DNA of 64,000 nucleotides. Origin: Roseburia sp. 1XD42-34. GTDB lineage: Bacteria > Bacillota > Bacilli > Bacillales > Amphibacillaceae. Location: NCBI RefSeq assembly GCF_009917385.1, contig NZ_QWLJ01000003.1, positions 1 through 64,000 on the forward strand, given 5' to 3'. The notes under the pieces are model-generated. The model saw nothing but the letters and a program-made list of their open reading frames with translations, had not been told where the DNA came from and searched no databases. Below are positions 1-9,597 of the stretch, in pieces (position 1 is the stretch's first letter; the number at the start of each line of letters is the position of its first letter). A program made the position numbers and the translations under genes.

Positions 1-71
1 ATCATACCAAGGGGGCATTTTTTATTCAATCCTCATTTTGCTTTATTACAGGAATGCTTTCTTATCTCTTA

Positions 72-111
72 AAAAAGACCTCTGCCACAATAGGACAGAG
101 ATCTTTTTTTG
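72..111 (-). terminator. Intrinsic terminator after acnA
   Basis: A hairpin pairs AGACCTCTG with CAGAGATCT and is flanked by A and T runs on both sides, so it can act in both directions. It lies just past the aconitase stop codon on the minus strand. Confidence 0.8.
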
Positions 112-117
112 GCTTTC

Positions 118-2832
118 TTATATAACGCCTAGTTTATTTCGTAACACCATTTGTAAGATACCACCATGACGGTAATAATCAATTTCCACATCACTGTCGA
201 AACGGGCAACAGCTTCAAATTCTGTTCGTTTACCTGTTTCGTCAACTGCTGTTACTTTAACTAAATCATGCGGTTTTACTTCTTCGTTTACTTCTACATG
301 GTAGGTTTCTTTCCCAGTTAAACCAAGCTTATCAGCGCTTTCTCCCTGCTTGAACTGTAACGGAAGAACCCCCATCATCACTAAATTAGAACGATGAATT
401 CGCTCAAAGCTTTCAGCAATAACCGTCCTAATTCCTAATAAATTGGTGCCCTTTGCGGCCCAGTCACGTGAAGATCCCATCCCATAGTCTTTGCCTGCAA
501 TAACCATAAGACCAGTATTGTCTTGCTGATACTTCATTGCAGCATCATAAATAGGCATCACTTCTTCCGTTGGCCAGTATGTTGTATAGCCACCTTCTGT
601 TCCTGGTGCAATTGAATTACGGATACGAATATTTGCAAACGTACCACGCATCATAACTTCGTGATTTCCGCGACGTGAACCATAAGAGTTAAAATTACGT
701 GGCGACACACCTTTATCTTGTAAATACCTTCCCGCAGGCATATCTTTAGCAATCGCTCCCGCTGGAGAAATATGGTCAGTAGTTACAGAATCACCAAATT
801 TCCCAATAACACGCAGATTCTGTAATGGTACTACGGAACCAGCTTCTTTTGATAGACCTTCAAAAAAAGGTGGGTTTTGAATATACGTAGATTCGCTATT
901 CCATTCAAACAACGGCTCATCCGTTGTATCGATTTGATTCCAACGTTCATTAGAAGTAAATACGTCTTCATATTCTTTACGGAAGATTTCTGGCTGAACC
1001 ACTGTCTCTACTTGCCGTTTAATATCCTCCATAGAAGGCCAGATATCATTCATATACACAGGTTTGCCATTTTCATCTGTACCTAAAGCATCTTTTGTCA
1101 AATCAATATCGACCGTTCCTGCAAGTGCATAAGCGACAACCAAAGGAGGTGATGCTAAATAATTAGCTTTCACTAATGGATGTATGCGCCCTTCAAAGTT
1201 ACGGTTTCCAGAGAGCACAGAAGCTACTGTCAAATCATGATCGATAATGGCCTGCTCAATTTCTTCACGTAAAGGTCCTGAGTTACCAATACAAGTAGTA
1301 CATCCGTAACCAACCAGATGAAAGCCTAGTTTGTCAAGATATGGCGTCAGACCAGCGTCTTCCAAATAACGAGTAACCACTTTTGAACCAGGTGCAAGGG
1401 ATGTTTTTACATAATCTGGCACCTCTAAACCTTTTTCGACTGCATTTTTCGCAAGCAGCCCCGCTCCTAGCATAACGTAAGGGTTTGACGTATTGGTACA
1501 AGATGTAATGGCAGCAATTGCAAGCGCTCCAGTTTTCATAACAGAGGTATTCCCATTCGAATGCTCAATAACAACCTCTTTGTCGAATTCTGACTTATCC
1601 AGCCCAAACCCTTGATTTCCAGCTGGTGCTGTAATTGCTTTATTAAATTCCTCTTTCATATTGGATAGTGCAATTAAATCTTGTGGGCGCTTTGGTCCTG
1701 ACAAGTTTGGTTCAAGTTCAGACAAATTAATTTCAACAACCTCTGTATACTTTGGATCTTCTTGATCCGGTGAGTACCATAGGTTATTTAATTTGCAATA
1801 TTTTTCAACAAGGTCAATTTGCTCTTGGGACCTACCTGTAAGCTTTAAATAACTTAGTGATTCTTTGTCAACAGGAAAGAATCCACAAGTAGCTCCATAT
1901 TCTGGTGCCATATTAGAAATGGTAGCTCGATCAGCAAGCGGCATATCTTTTAATCCTGGACCAAAATATTCGACAAATTTGCCTACTACATTTTTTTCAC
2001 GCAGTACTTGTGTTACTTTTAGTGCTAAGTCAGTTGCAGTTGTTCCGTTCGGAAAACTACCAGTAAATTTCACACCAATTACATCAGGTGCAGGGAAGTA
2101 AGATGGTTGCCCAAGCATACCTGCTTCCGCTTCGATTCCTCCAACACCCCAGCCTAATACACCAAGTCCGTTAATCATGGTAGTATGTGAATCCGTTCCC
2201 ACTAATGTGTCTGGAAACGCATCATATTCTCCATCTTCGTTTTCCAGACCGTGAACAACATTTGCTATATATTCCAGGTTTACCTGGTGCACAATTCCGG
2301 TTGCTGGTGGAACTGCACGGTAATTGTTAAATGCCTTTTGTGCCCAGTTTAAAAATTCATAACGTTCCGCATTTCGTTCAAACTCTAATTCCATATTTGC
2401 CTTTAATGCATTTGATGTCCCATATTGATCCACTTGCACAGAATGGTCAATTACTAAGTCCACTGGTACTTCAGGATTAATTTCATCCGGTTTTCCTCCC
2501 ATATCTACCATTGCTTTTCGTAAAGAAGCAAGGTCGACAACTGCTGGAACTCCTGTGAAGTCTTGTAAAATAACACGAGAAGGTTTGAATGGAACATCCA
2601 CTCCTTCGCCTGCTCTCGTTCCCCATTTTGCTAATCCCTCTACATGCTCATCTTTAATTTGGTGACCGTCATGCTGACGAACCAGCGATTCCAAAAGTAC
2701 ACGAATTGAAAATGGTAGCCGGGATATCTTGCCTAATCCGGCTTCTTCCAAAGCTTTTAATTCATAGTAATTGTACGTTTTTCCATTAAGTTCAAATTGC
2801 TTTTTCACATTCAAAAAATTGCTCTTCCCCAT
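118..2832 (-). CDS. acnA: Aconitate hydratase AcnA
   Basis: Cytoplasmic TCA-cycle enzyme that interconverts citrate and isocitrate through cis-aconitate, using a [4Fe-4S] cluster. The 904-residue length is normal for the AcnA/IRP1 type. The three cluster cysteines are visible as SCTNTSNP (Cys445) and [10 protein letters not shown] (Cys511 and Cys514). The C-terminal swivel domain carries the [10 protein letters not shown] signature. The start is supported by a GAGAGGGG ribosome site in front of ATG. Family knowledge: Bacillus aconitase also binds RNA when iron is low; nothing here tests that. It is the B. subtilis citB orthologue by similarity and by its place near the yneK/ccd cluster. It appears monocistronic, with a strong terminator behind it. 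Confidence 0.98.
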   Translation of the reverse strand: MGKSNFLNVKKQFELNGKTYNYYELKALEEAGLGKISRLPFSIRVLLESLVRQHDGHQIKDEHVEGLAKWGTRAGEGVDVPFKPSRVILQDFTGVPAVVDLASLRKAMVDMGGKPDEINPEVPVDLVIDHSVQVDQYGTSNALKANMELEFERNAERYEFLNWAQKAFNNYRAVPPATGIVHQVNLEYIANVVHGLENEDGEYDAFPDTLVGTDSHTTMINGLGVLGWGVGGIEAEAGMLGQPSYFPAPDVIGVKFTGSFPNGTTATDLALKVTQVLREKNVVGKFVEYFGPGLKDMPLADRATISNMAPEYGATCGFFPVDKESLSYLKLTGRSQEQIDLVEKYCKLNNLWYSPDQEDPKYTEVVEINLSELEPNLSGPKRPQDLIALSNMKEEFNKAITAPAGNQGFGLDKSEFDKEVVIEHSNGNTSVMKTGALAIAAITSCTNTSNPYVMLGAGLLAKNAVEKGLEVPDYVKTSLAPGSKVVTRYLEDAGLTPYLDKLGFHLVGYGCTTCIGNSGPLREEIEQAIIDHDLTVASVLSGNRNFEGRIHPLVKANYLASPPLVVAYALAGTVDIDLTKDALGTDENGKPVYMNDIWPSMEDIKRQVETVVQPEIFRKEYEDVFTSNERWNQIDTTDEPLFEWNSESTYIQNPPFFEGLSKEAGSVVPLQNLRVIGKFGDSVTTDHISPAGAIAKDMPAGRYLQDKGVSPRNFNSYGSRRGNHEVMMRGTFANIRIRNSIAPGTEGGYTTYWPTEEVMPIYDAAMKYQQDNTGLMVIAGKDYGMGSSRDWAAKGTNLLGIRTVIAESFERIHRSNLVMMGVLPLQFKQGESADKLGLTGKETYHVEVNEEVKPHDLVKVTAVDETGKRTEFEAVARFDSDVEIDYYRHGGILQMVLRNKLGVI

Positions 2833-3098
2833 GTGTGTACCCCTCTCTTCATGCTCACCGTATTAAAAAACACGGCATTTGTTATTACTTTAACAGTATA
2901 AAACCTCTCACTGTCTCTATCTTATAAGAAAATTCATGATAAAACAAACCATTCACCCCTACAACGGTTATAGTAAAAAATTATGCGAAGTGATAAGAAA
3001 TACTTATACAAAAAAATATTATTGCAACGAGCCATTTATACGCATAACAAATTCACCAAACAATGGGCTCTGGTATTTTGGTTTTATTTCAATGAAAA

Positions 3099-4217
3099 TT
3101 AAGCTGGAACTGGAAAGATAATCCGAAACGTGCTACCGATCTGTTCATTTGCCTTCATCTCTAAAAAGGCTTGGTGCCTTTCTAAGATTTGTTTTGTTAT
3201 CATAAGACCTAGGCCTGTCCCACTCTGCTTTGTAGTGAAAAATGGTTCTCCTAATTTATGTATTATATCTTGAGGTATTCCAGGTCCTTCATCGATGATG
3301 CTAATATCTATATGAGAATCAGAAGAGCTGGTGAAAATACGAATGTTTCCTCCTTGGTCCATTGCTTCAATGGCATTTTTAATTAAGTTAATTAATACTT
3401 GTTTAATTTGAGAACGATCACAATAAATTTTTTCTTTTCCTGATCCATTATACTCAATATGAATACCTTTCATTTTTGCTTGCGGTCTTAGTAGTACAAT
3501 GACATCATGTATCATGGATTCAATCGATTCCAGTTGTTTGGATTCCGTTAACGGCTTGGAGATAAATAGTAACTCTGATGTAATAGTCTCCATTTTTTCT
3601 ATTTCCTCAATCATAATATTGTAATATTCTTCTTTTCTCACACCAGCCTGAAGTAATTGCAAGAAACCTTTTAAAGATGTTAAGGGGTTCCGGATCTCAT
3701 GAGCAATACCTGCAGCCAATTGACCAGCTACGGACATTTTTTCTGACTGAATCATGATTTCTTCTACTTCTTTTTTATCTCGTATATCTGCAACAATGGA
3801 AATATAAAAAGTTCTACCTGTTTTACTATCTTTGAGTTTCGTTAAAGTACAAGAAGACCAAATAGACTTTCCATCACTATTGATTACATTCAATTGGTAA
3901 AAGAGTTTCATTAATGGATCAGCAGTACAACTTTCCTTTATATAATCGATATCCTCTGAAGAAATAATTTTATACCATGGCTTTCCAATTAACTGTGATG
4001 GTTGATAACCAAGGATACGCTCGACAGATTTAGAAATATAAATAAACAAACCATCTTCATCTAAAACAGAAATAATATCATGGCAGTTCTCTTCTATCCA
4101 TGTAAGCATAGATGGCGATAGTGAAGATAATTGTAAATTTTTCCTTTGTTCTTGTTGCATTTCAGCCAAATGGATAGATTTATCTGTATTTCCTGTCTCT
4201 TTTTCGTACCTCATCAT
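3099..4217 (-). CDS. PAS-domain sensor histidine kinase (sporulation-kinase-like)
   Basis: A soluble kinase of about 372 aa with no membrane segment. The N-terminal third (about residues 40-150) is a PAS sensor domain. It is followed by the phospho-acceptor H-box AHEIRNPLTSLKG (about His173), an N-box (NLIKNAIEAM), and the G-boxes DEGPGIP and GTGLGLMI of the ATPase domain. The start was moved to the ATG at 4217 because AGGAGG lies immediately upstream; a second ATG follows at 4214. No response-regulator gene is adjacent, so it is an orphan kinase. The layout matches the Kin-type kinases that feed the Spo0 phosphorelay, but the input signal and partner cannot be read from sequence. B. subtilis has no kinase at this point in the order. 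Confidence 0.85.
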   Translation of the reverse strand: MMRYEKETGNTDKSIHLAEMQQEQRKNLQLSSLSPSMLTWIEENCHDIISVLDEDGLFIYISKSVERILGYQPSQLIGKPWYKIISSEDIDYIKESCTADPLMKLFYQLNVINSDGKSIWSSCTLTKLKDSKTGRTFYISIVADIRDKKEVEEIMIQSEKMSVAGQLAAGIAHEIRNPLTSLKGFLQLLQAGVRKEEYYNIMIEEIEKMETITSELLFISKPLTESKQLESIESMIHDVIVLLRPQAKMKGIHIEYNGSGKEKIYCDRSQIKQVLINLIKNAIEAMDQGGNIRIFTSSSDSHIDISIIDEGPGIPQDIIHKLGEPFFTTKQSGTGLGLMITKQILERHQAFLEMKANEQIGSTFRIIFPVPA

Positions 4218-4457
4218 ATTTCCTCCTCGTTTTGCAAATATCAACAAATCCTTTCTTTATACAGATATATGTGCTCGCCTCTGATAGTATGACGCTTGTT
4301 TGAAAATATTTTTCATCTTATAATGAAGTTAACTGCGCCTTAAACATCCAATTATTAGTAATCTTACTATAAGTACATGAAAAAATAAATTAAATAGTTA
4401 AATATTTTGTCAAATTATTACGAAATTTTGGTAAAAAAGGGAGAAAAAGGTGATATA

Positions 4458-4931
4458 ATGTCGGTTCTTGTTGATTACTTAATTATTTTTTGGGGTTTTT
4501 TTATGATCGCTATTATGGCTATTGGTGGATACTTCATGTTTCGAAAATTTCTTAAGCGATTACCTAAGGAAGATGGGAAGTCTACTATGGACTGGGAAAC
4601 CTATTATGTGAACAAAACGAAGCATATGTGGGGAGACGAAGAAAAGGAACTATTGGAAGAGTTAGTATCCCCTGTTCCAGAGCTGTTCCGTGATGTAGCA
4701 AAGCATAAGATAGTAGGCAAAATTGGCGAAGTCGCTTTAGCTAAAAACAAACAGCAGATTACTCGTGATATATTAATTGAAGGGTATATTATTGCCACAC
4801 CTAAACGTGACCACAAATTTTTACGGAAAAAATTAGCACAAAAAAAGATTGACACGACTCCTTATGAACACTTCTTTCAACGATCGAAGGATGATTATGA
4901 TGCTGATTGGAAACAAAAACATCAATCATAA
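4458..4931 (+). CDS. yneK: YneK-like DUF2621 membrane protein
   Basis: A 157-residue protein of unknown function. One hydrophobic segment at about residues 5-25 would anchor it in the membrane; the remainder is charged and probably cytosolic. The start is the ATG at 4458, which has AAAGGTGAT in front; an upstream TTG extension is less likely. It resembles Bacillus YneK (DUF2621), and in B. subtilis yneK also lies between ccdC and citB, which supports the assignment. It is one of few plus-strand genes in this part of the window and stands alone. The function is not known. Confidence 0.75.
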   Translation: MSVLVDYLIIFWGFFMIAIMAIGGYFMFRKFLKRLPKEDGKSTMDWETYYVNKTKHMWGDEEKELLEELVSPVPELFRDVAKHKIVGKIGEVALAKNKQQITRDILIEGYIIATPKRDHKFLRKKLAQKKIDTTPYEHFFQRSKDDYDADWKQKHQS

Positions 4932-4948
4932 CAGAAACTCATTATCTC

Positions 4949-5142
4949 TATAAAGTGAATCTTCAACTGGCGGAGATTTTCATTCATCCCCACGGCTTGT
5001 GAGTATCGTAATGTTATGACCTAAAAGCCCTTGAACCAATTGGTATTTAGGTGCTAGTACCTCTCCTCCCCCCGCATAGACTTATTACAGTATAAAATGA
5101 TCCTACGCCTGAAGCGGGACACTTACAGCACAACGGGATACA
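4949..5142 (+). repeat. Family 2 structured repeat, copy A
   Basis: One of four diverged copies of a roughly 158-194 bp element; the others are at 16574, 36443 and 49257 (minus). Shared landmarks in order are a left end ATAAAGTGAA, a hairpin, ATGACCTAA with a downstream TTTAGGTGCT, TTACAGCAC near the end, and a right end CGGGATA. This copy is the most diverged in the first hairpin. Confidence 0.7.
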
Positions 5143-5849
5143 TTTTTTATCTCCGCAATTATCTACTCCGGAAATAGACGGGGTTTCTAAGTCAAATGAT
5201 GGGGAGAGACAGAAATAACTCACCCTTGTTTTGTCTTGCTGTCATCCGGACAGAAAGAGCTCTGATCCGTGGGCGCTTTTGGATGAGCCTTTACCAGTTG
5301 AGACCTTCTGAGGTTTCTCATCTCCATCTCTTATCCCGACAATTTCGGGTTTACTATTATTTATCCAATCCGAGATTCAATTCGATACCGGGATAAAGTA
5401 AGACGTGCAACTGAAAGCAACCGAAGTGTTAATAATCTAATCCAGTGTACCTTGCTTGATCGATTTTATTTGGTAATTAATCGCATTGTGATATATTATG
5501 AATATCGCAGACAAAACTTGCTCAGATTCCTTACTAATTTTACATATCTCGCATCTTTCAACTCAAGGCGGGAGTTAAGATACATATCCCGTTTCCAATG
5601 AATGCTATATAATAAATGAAACGAACCTTTAACACTGGGCAAAAAAATAGGATTCAATTATCCCCAATTCCTATAATGGCACTTTAGGTTTAAAAAATGA
5701 AATTTGCATGTGTTTTGTAGATGGATTTTTGACATCGTACATATTATGGTGTACTTTATTTTGAATTAATGCGTAACCCTAAAGAGTATTTTTTGGGTCA
5801 TGAATTAAAACGCAGAAAGTAGTTGGGGACATAATGTATACTATATAGC
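5143..5849. other. Gene-poor stretch
   Basis: No gene can be supported on either strand between the family 2 repeat and the hairpin at 5850. Short open frames exist, but none has a ribosome site or a recognisable product. In B. subtilis the spore genes cotM, sspO and sspP lie near here; no counterpart was seen. Confidence 0.5.
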
Positions 5850-5895
5850 AAAAGCCGAACAATTATAAGTTGGTTGTCCGGCTTGTTTGTTTTGA
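5850..5895 (+). terminator. Hairpin with terminator shape
   Basis: AAGCCGAACAA pairs with TTGTCCGGCTT (one bulge) and is followed by TTTGTTTT on the plus strand. No obvious plus-strand gene ends here, so it may be left over from a lost gene. Confidence 0.5.
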
Positions 5896-6109
5896 AAAAT
5901 CTCCTAACATCGCTATGTCAAAATACCTGGCTTCCCGCAGATCTCATCACCTTTCTTGGAAAGCAAAAATCGCTATTCTGCGGGAACTTCAGCTCATGCT
6001 ATTCCACAGGAACTTACATATTTAACTACGATAAAAACTTGCGTATACACAATGGATGATTTGTCGTTCGTTATTTTATTAGCTAATTTAGTTATGTCTC
6101 AGTCTCTTT

Positions 6110-6601
6110 TTACAAACTCGTATTTTTATTATAAGTGCTGTTTAATTGTTTCTCCAGCTGTAAATATTTATAAAGCATGGCTAATCGCCAAGTAAGTATC
6201 ATCCCAAACGCCAACAGAAAGAACATGCCACTTGTTTCTCCTAGTGATATATGACTTCCTATGACGAGCTTAATGACGATACGGAATAGTAATAATCCAA
6301 ACAATATAAAAGCAAATGCTTTTGATGGTATTAAATAGATCGCCTGATCTCTTATTTGAAACTTAGATGTCTTAATCAAAAAGATAGAACATATTACGCC
6401 GACACTAAACGCTTCAACCACTTGATACCAGCTAATTTGGAACACAGGGAATAAAAACATGAAAGCTCCTGTACTCATAAAAAGTGGTGGTAAAATGATT
6501 TTTTTAACTGAAGCAGGTTTTTTTGCTGCTTTTAATCGAAGAAATATCATCGAAGTAGCCATAATAGCTGCCCCGACTGTACTTGCAATAAACCAAAACA
6601 T
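6110..6601 (-). CDS. ccdC: CcdC, cytochrome c biogenesis-associated membrane protein
   Basis: A 163-residue integral membrane protein with about five hydrophobic segments along its length. It matches Bacillus CcdC (YneJ), which is encoded with CcdA and YneI and was named for the cytochrome c defect locus; in B. subtilis CcdC itself is dispensable for cytochrome c. Here ccdC, yneI and ccdA keep the B. subtilis order with mrpB inserted. Assignment rests on hydropathy, length and neighbours. Confidence 0.8.
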   Translation of the reverse strand: MFWFIASTVGAAIMATSMIFLRLKAAKKPASVKKIILPPLFMSTGAFMFLFPVFQISWYQVVEAFSVGVICSIFLIKTSKFQIRDQAIYLIPSKAFAFILFGLLLFRIVIKLVIGSHISLGETSGMFFLLAFGMILTWRLAMLYKYLQLEKQLNSTYNKNTSL

Positions 6602-6759
6602 TTATAACCCACTTTCTCCCATCACCAAATTATCTGCTTATATGCGTTTAACAAAGAGGATTGAACAGTATAATAGTCAAAGCATTTCTAAATAGTTTGT
6701 TAGTAATTCAATTATCATGAAACACTTGAATGTACAAAATCATTCTTCATCGACCTTAA

Positions 6760-7128
6760 CTAAAATTTTAAATGTAATACCCGATCAATGGCGTCATAAA
6801 TACGATTTTCGTCAAACGGCTTCACAATGAAATCCTTAGCTCCTAGTTCAATTGCTTCAACAACTACCTTTTGCTGTCCCATTGCTGAACACATGATAAC
6901 AGAAGCATGCGGATCTATGTCGATTATTTTTTTCGTAGCATCAATACCGTTCATTACAGGCATCGTTATATCCATTGTTACAATATCTGGCTCCAATTCT
7001 TGATATAGTCGTACTGCTTCTTTACCGTTCTCAGCCTCTCCGACAATTTCATGATTTTTCTTTCTTAAGATTGTCGCGAGCGCGGTACGCAAAAATTTAG
7101 CATCATCGACCACAAGTATTTTGGCCAT
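6760..7128 (-). CDS. yneI: YneI, single-domain CheY-like response regulator
   Basis: A 122-residue receiver domain without an output domain. The acidic pair is Asp8/Asp9, the phospho-acceptor is Asp53 (TMDITMPVMNG), and the conserved switch lysine is Lys103 (FIVKPF). Its position between ccdC and ccdA is that of B. subtilis yneI, which has an unknown output. The overall sequence is CheY-like, but no chemotaxis genes are near. Phosphorylation by the orphan PAS kinase 2.5 kb away is possible but is only a guess. Confidence 0.88.
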   Translation of the reverse strand: MAKILVVDDAKFLRTALATILRKKNHEIVGEAENGKEAVRLYQELEPDIVTMDITMPVMNGIDATKKIIDIDPHASVIMCSAMGQQKVVVEAIELGAKDFIVKPFDENRIYDAIDRVLHLKF

Positions 7129-7143
7129 TCTTTTTCCCCCTTG

Positions 7144-7572
7144 TTACTCCGTATCATTAGCAATTGATAAAATAATCGTCATCATTACCCCGACTACAGT
7201 TAAGTATACTCCTAAATCAAATATCATTGCGGTAGCTAATTCAATTTCACCGAATATAGGGAATTTAAAATAACCATAGGTTTGTGATAGGAAAGGCTGT
7301 TGAAACAAAAACGAGCCAACACTTGTACCAACCGCAACCGCCAAACCAATTGGAATTAAATTCACAAAATTGATTGGTAGCACTTTCTTTACTGCTTCCA
7401 ACCCGTAAGCCATATTCATTAATAGAATAGCACCAGAAGTCATAAGACCTCCAACAAATCCACCACCAGGTGAATTATGTCCAGCTAGTAATAAATACAC
7501 TGCAAAGCCTAACAAAATGAAGGCAATCAAAGATGCAGTGGTTCGTAATATAAGATCATTCGTTTTATACAT
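7144..7572 (-). CDS. mrpB: Lone MrpB/MnhB-type antiporter subunit
   Basis: A 142-residue membrane protein with four hydrophobic segments and the conserved loop AGHNSPGGGFVGGL of the MnhB/MrpB family, a small subunit of the multi-subunit Na+/H+ antiporter. No other mrp gene (A or C-G) is nearby; instead it sits between ccdA and yneI, with 15 bp to yneI. Family knowledge: Mrp subunits normally work only as a full complex, so this copy either supplies a complex encoded elsewhere or has taken another role. Confidence 0.85.
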   Translation of the reverse strand: MYKTNDLILRTTASLIAFILLGFAVYLLLAGHNSPGGGFVGGLMTSGAILLMNMAYGLEAVKKVLPINFVNLIPIGLAVAVGTSVGSFLFQQPFLSQTYGYFKFPIFGEIELATAMIFDLGVYLTVVGVMMTIILSIANDTE

Positions 7573-7635
7573 GTGTATTGCCCCTTTAATAGCAGTTATA
7601 CTATTTATTTTAATATAATATAGGGCAAAAATCCA

Positions 7636-8340
7636 TTAGAAGCCAGAAAAGCCAAATAAACCTGCTAAATAAGACGTTAAAGCGGTCATCCAGTCGAAAA
7701 ATAGCGCGATTCCCATAAAAATCATAATATATCCACCAATTTTAACCAGTTTTAAGCTATGTTTTTTGATCCACTTTAACTTACCTATAAAAAATGATAA
7801 TACAAAGAAAGGTACTGAGAAGCCGAGAATATACCCAACCATCATAATCATTCCTGTATTTGGTTCCGTTGCAGCCAAGGATAATACGATGCCTAAAATC
7901 GGACCTGTACAAGGTGTCCATCCTAATGAGAACGCTAACCCGATAATAAATGTACCAAAAAAGCCGGCGGGGCGATTTTTAAAATTGATTTTCCGATCTT
8001 TCATTAAAAAATCAAAATTCAATACGCCAACAATAACTAAGCCAAAAAACACGATAACGACAGCACCGATTTGCCTAATGACATCTTGGTATATAAGCAA
8101 AAATTTCGATATACCAGAACTCACAAACCCCATCATAATAAACACAGCAGAAAACCCGAGTAAGAAAAAAATTGTATGTAAAATGCTTTTGGCATTCAGC
8201 ATTTTATTGTCTTCGGTTAATTCGCTTACACTCATCCCAGTAATGTACGATAAGAATGCAGGATATAGTGGCAGTACACAGGGAGATATAAAGGAAAGAA
8301 AGCCAGCACCGAAGGCAATAAATACATTTATCTCAGACAA
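7636..8340 (-). CDS. ccdA: CcdA, thiol-disulfide reductant transporter
   Basis: A 234-residue polytopic protein with six hydrophobic segments. It passes electrons across the membrane to keep apocytochrome c cysteines (and, in spores, StoA-type proteins) reduced. The two redox cysteines are in ISPCVLP (Cys21) and GWTPCTGP (Cys144), exactly as in the CcdA/DsbD-beta family. It lies upstream of mrpB, yneI and ccdC, all on the minus strand, and is probably co-transcribed with them. Confidence 0.93.
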   Translation of the reverse strand: MSEINVFIAFGAGFLSFISPCVLPLYPAFLSYITGMSVSELTEDNKMLNAKSILHTIFFLLGFSAVFIMMGFVSSGISKFLLIYQDVIRQIGAVVIVFFGLVIVGVLNFDFLMKDRKINFKNRPAGFFGTFIIGLAFSLGWTPCTGPILGIVLSLAATEPNTGMIMMVGYILGFSVPFFVLSFFIGKLKWIKKHSLKLVKIGGYIMIFMGIALFFDWMTALTSYLAGLFGFSGF

Positions 8341-8613
8341 TGGTATACCCCCTTTGTATTCAATGCTATTGTATCAAACAAGTCAAATAAGTCTATGACC
8401 AATTTTGACAATAAAGTGAAAACGCTTTATACGAGTCCTGATTATAAATGTGTGATCAAAATGGTTTTAGGCTTAGATGATAGGTAGAAACAGAGTAATG
8501 CATGGATTTCCATAAGTAGAAATATGAGAAACCATAGACACAAAATTTTACAGTTATTTCATAGAACGTATCTACCTACTTTGCTACCAAATTAAATGAT
8601 TTGCACCTATAGA

Positions 8614-8646
8614 ATCACCCCTTACTATTTTGTAGTAAGGGGTGAT
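8614..8646. repeat. Perfect 14-bp inverted repeat
   Basis: ATCACCCCTTACTA and its exact complement flank a five-base spacer. It lies downstream of yneF. Neither side has a T run, so it is not a standard terminator; it could be a processed 3' end or a protein site. The remainder of 8341-8687 shows nothing recognisable. Confidence 0.65.
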
Positions 8647-8687
8647 CAGTTGCAAGCTATTAACCTTATTAATATATGCATAAGTGC

Positions 8688-8909
8688 CTATTTTCCAGAC
8701 TGGTTGTTCATTGCACGCATCATTTGATTAATTTTCTTTTGGGATGGTTTTTGACCCATTTGCATCATTAAGGTACGTAGCATTTGCTCATTAATTGGTG
8801 GGTTCTTTTTCATATAGTTCATCATATATTTTCTCGCAAGAAAAAATCCAAGAGCAACACCAATAATTAACGCTGCCACAGCGATTAATACGACCCATAT
8901 TGTGTCCAT
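8688..8909 (-). CDS. yneF: YneF, UPF0154 small membrane protein
   Basis: A 73-residue protein with a single N-terminal membrane segment (about residues 4-26) and a basic cytosolic tail rich in Met, Gln and Lys. It fits the UPF0154/YneF family in length and in the [12 protein letters not shown] tail. Function is unknown in the family. It lies between sirA and ccdA, as in B. subtilis. The ribosome site GGAGGAAAG precedes the ATG. Confidence 0.85.
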   Translation of the reverse strand: MDTIWVVLIAVAALIIGVALGFFLARKYMMNYMKKNPPINEQMLRTLMMQMGQKPSQKKINQMMRAMNNQSGK

Positions 8910-8960
8910 GTATAGCTTTCCTCCTTCGTGTTGTCTCTTATACAGTATAGTAAATCCAGG

Positions 8961-9413
8961 TTAGGAATACAATACTTCGTTTTGTTCTAATCGACTGTAT
9001 TCCAAAAGGGGAGTTATCCATCCAAAATTTTTTATATTGTCACCAACAACAAAAAGCAAAGGATGGTAACTACGCAAAATCGGAAATAACAGCTCTTCTG
9101 CGCTTTCTAACGTTTTACAATGAAATTTTAATTGTGTTTCACTTATATGTAAAGAAATAAACGCCTTTCTATTATATAAGCTAACCTTATCCTTGTCTAT
9201 ATTTACAAATAAGTTTGTGGATTCGTGACGTTGGATGGATAACAAAATTTGATCATAACAAATACGCTCTGTAATATATTCGAATTGCTTGCGCAAATCT
9301 GCACGATAAGGTAGCAACTCAAATTCTCTTAAAAATCGATATAAGATACTGCTTTTATGAAAATAATACATAGCTACTTCTTTTGTTAAATGATAAACCG
9401 AATACGTGTACAT
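8961..9413 (-). CDS. sirA: SirA, sporulation inhibitor of replication
   Basis: A 150-residue cytosolic protein in the B. subtilis sirA (yneE) position between tkt and yneF. The family binds domain I of DnaA and blocks new rounds of replication at entry into sporulation. The start MYTYSVYHL with the following tyrosine-rich segment, and the C-terminal GWITPLLEYSR, match the SirA pattern. The body is poorly conserved, as is usual for SirA, so position counts for much of the call. Spo0A control is expected from family knowledge; no 0A box was confirmed. Confidence 0.82.
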   Translation of the reverse strand: MYTYSVYHLTKEVAMYYFHKSSILYRFLREFELLPYRADLRKQFEYITERICYDQILLSIQRHESTNLFVNIDKDKVSLYNRKAFISLHISETQLKFHCKTLESAEELLFPILRSYHPLLFVVGDNIKNFGWITPLLEYSRLEQNEVLYS

Positions 9414-9559
9414 AGGTAATCCTCCCTATTCCCACTAATTGTGATGCTGCTCGTATATTTTTTGAGATACACCTATTATACGTATTCGCTATTAAAAATA
9501 CTGTCAGATTATAAAGCAAACAACCACTTCTTTTGTCTGGCTATGGCGAATTACATAAA

Positions 9560-9594
9560 AAGAGAAAGACCTATGGGCTAGATCTTTCTCTCCG
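9560..9594 (-). terminator. Intrinsic terminator after tkt
   Basis: AGAGAAAGA pairs with TCTTTCTCT; on the minus strand the hairpin is followed by TTTTTAT. It lies directly after the transketolase stop. Confidence 0.8.
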
Positions 9595-9597
9595 TAC

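Noticed and set aside
5196..5396. 66-codon plus-strand frame after the family 2 repeat
   Set aside because: Lacks a ribosome site and a plausible protein sequence; lies in a gene-poor, repeat-derived stretch.
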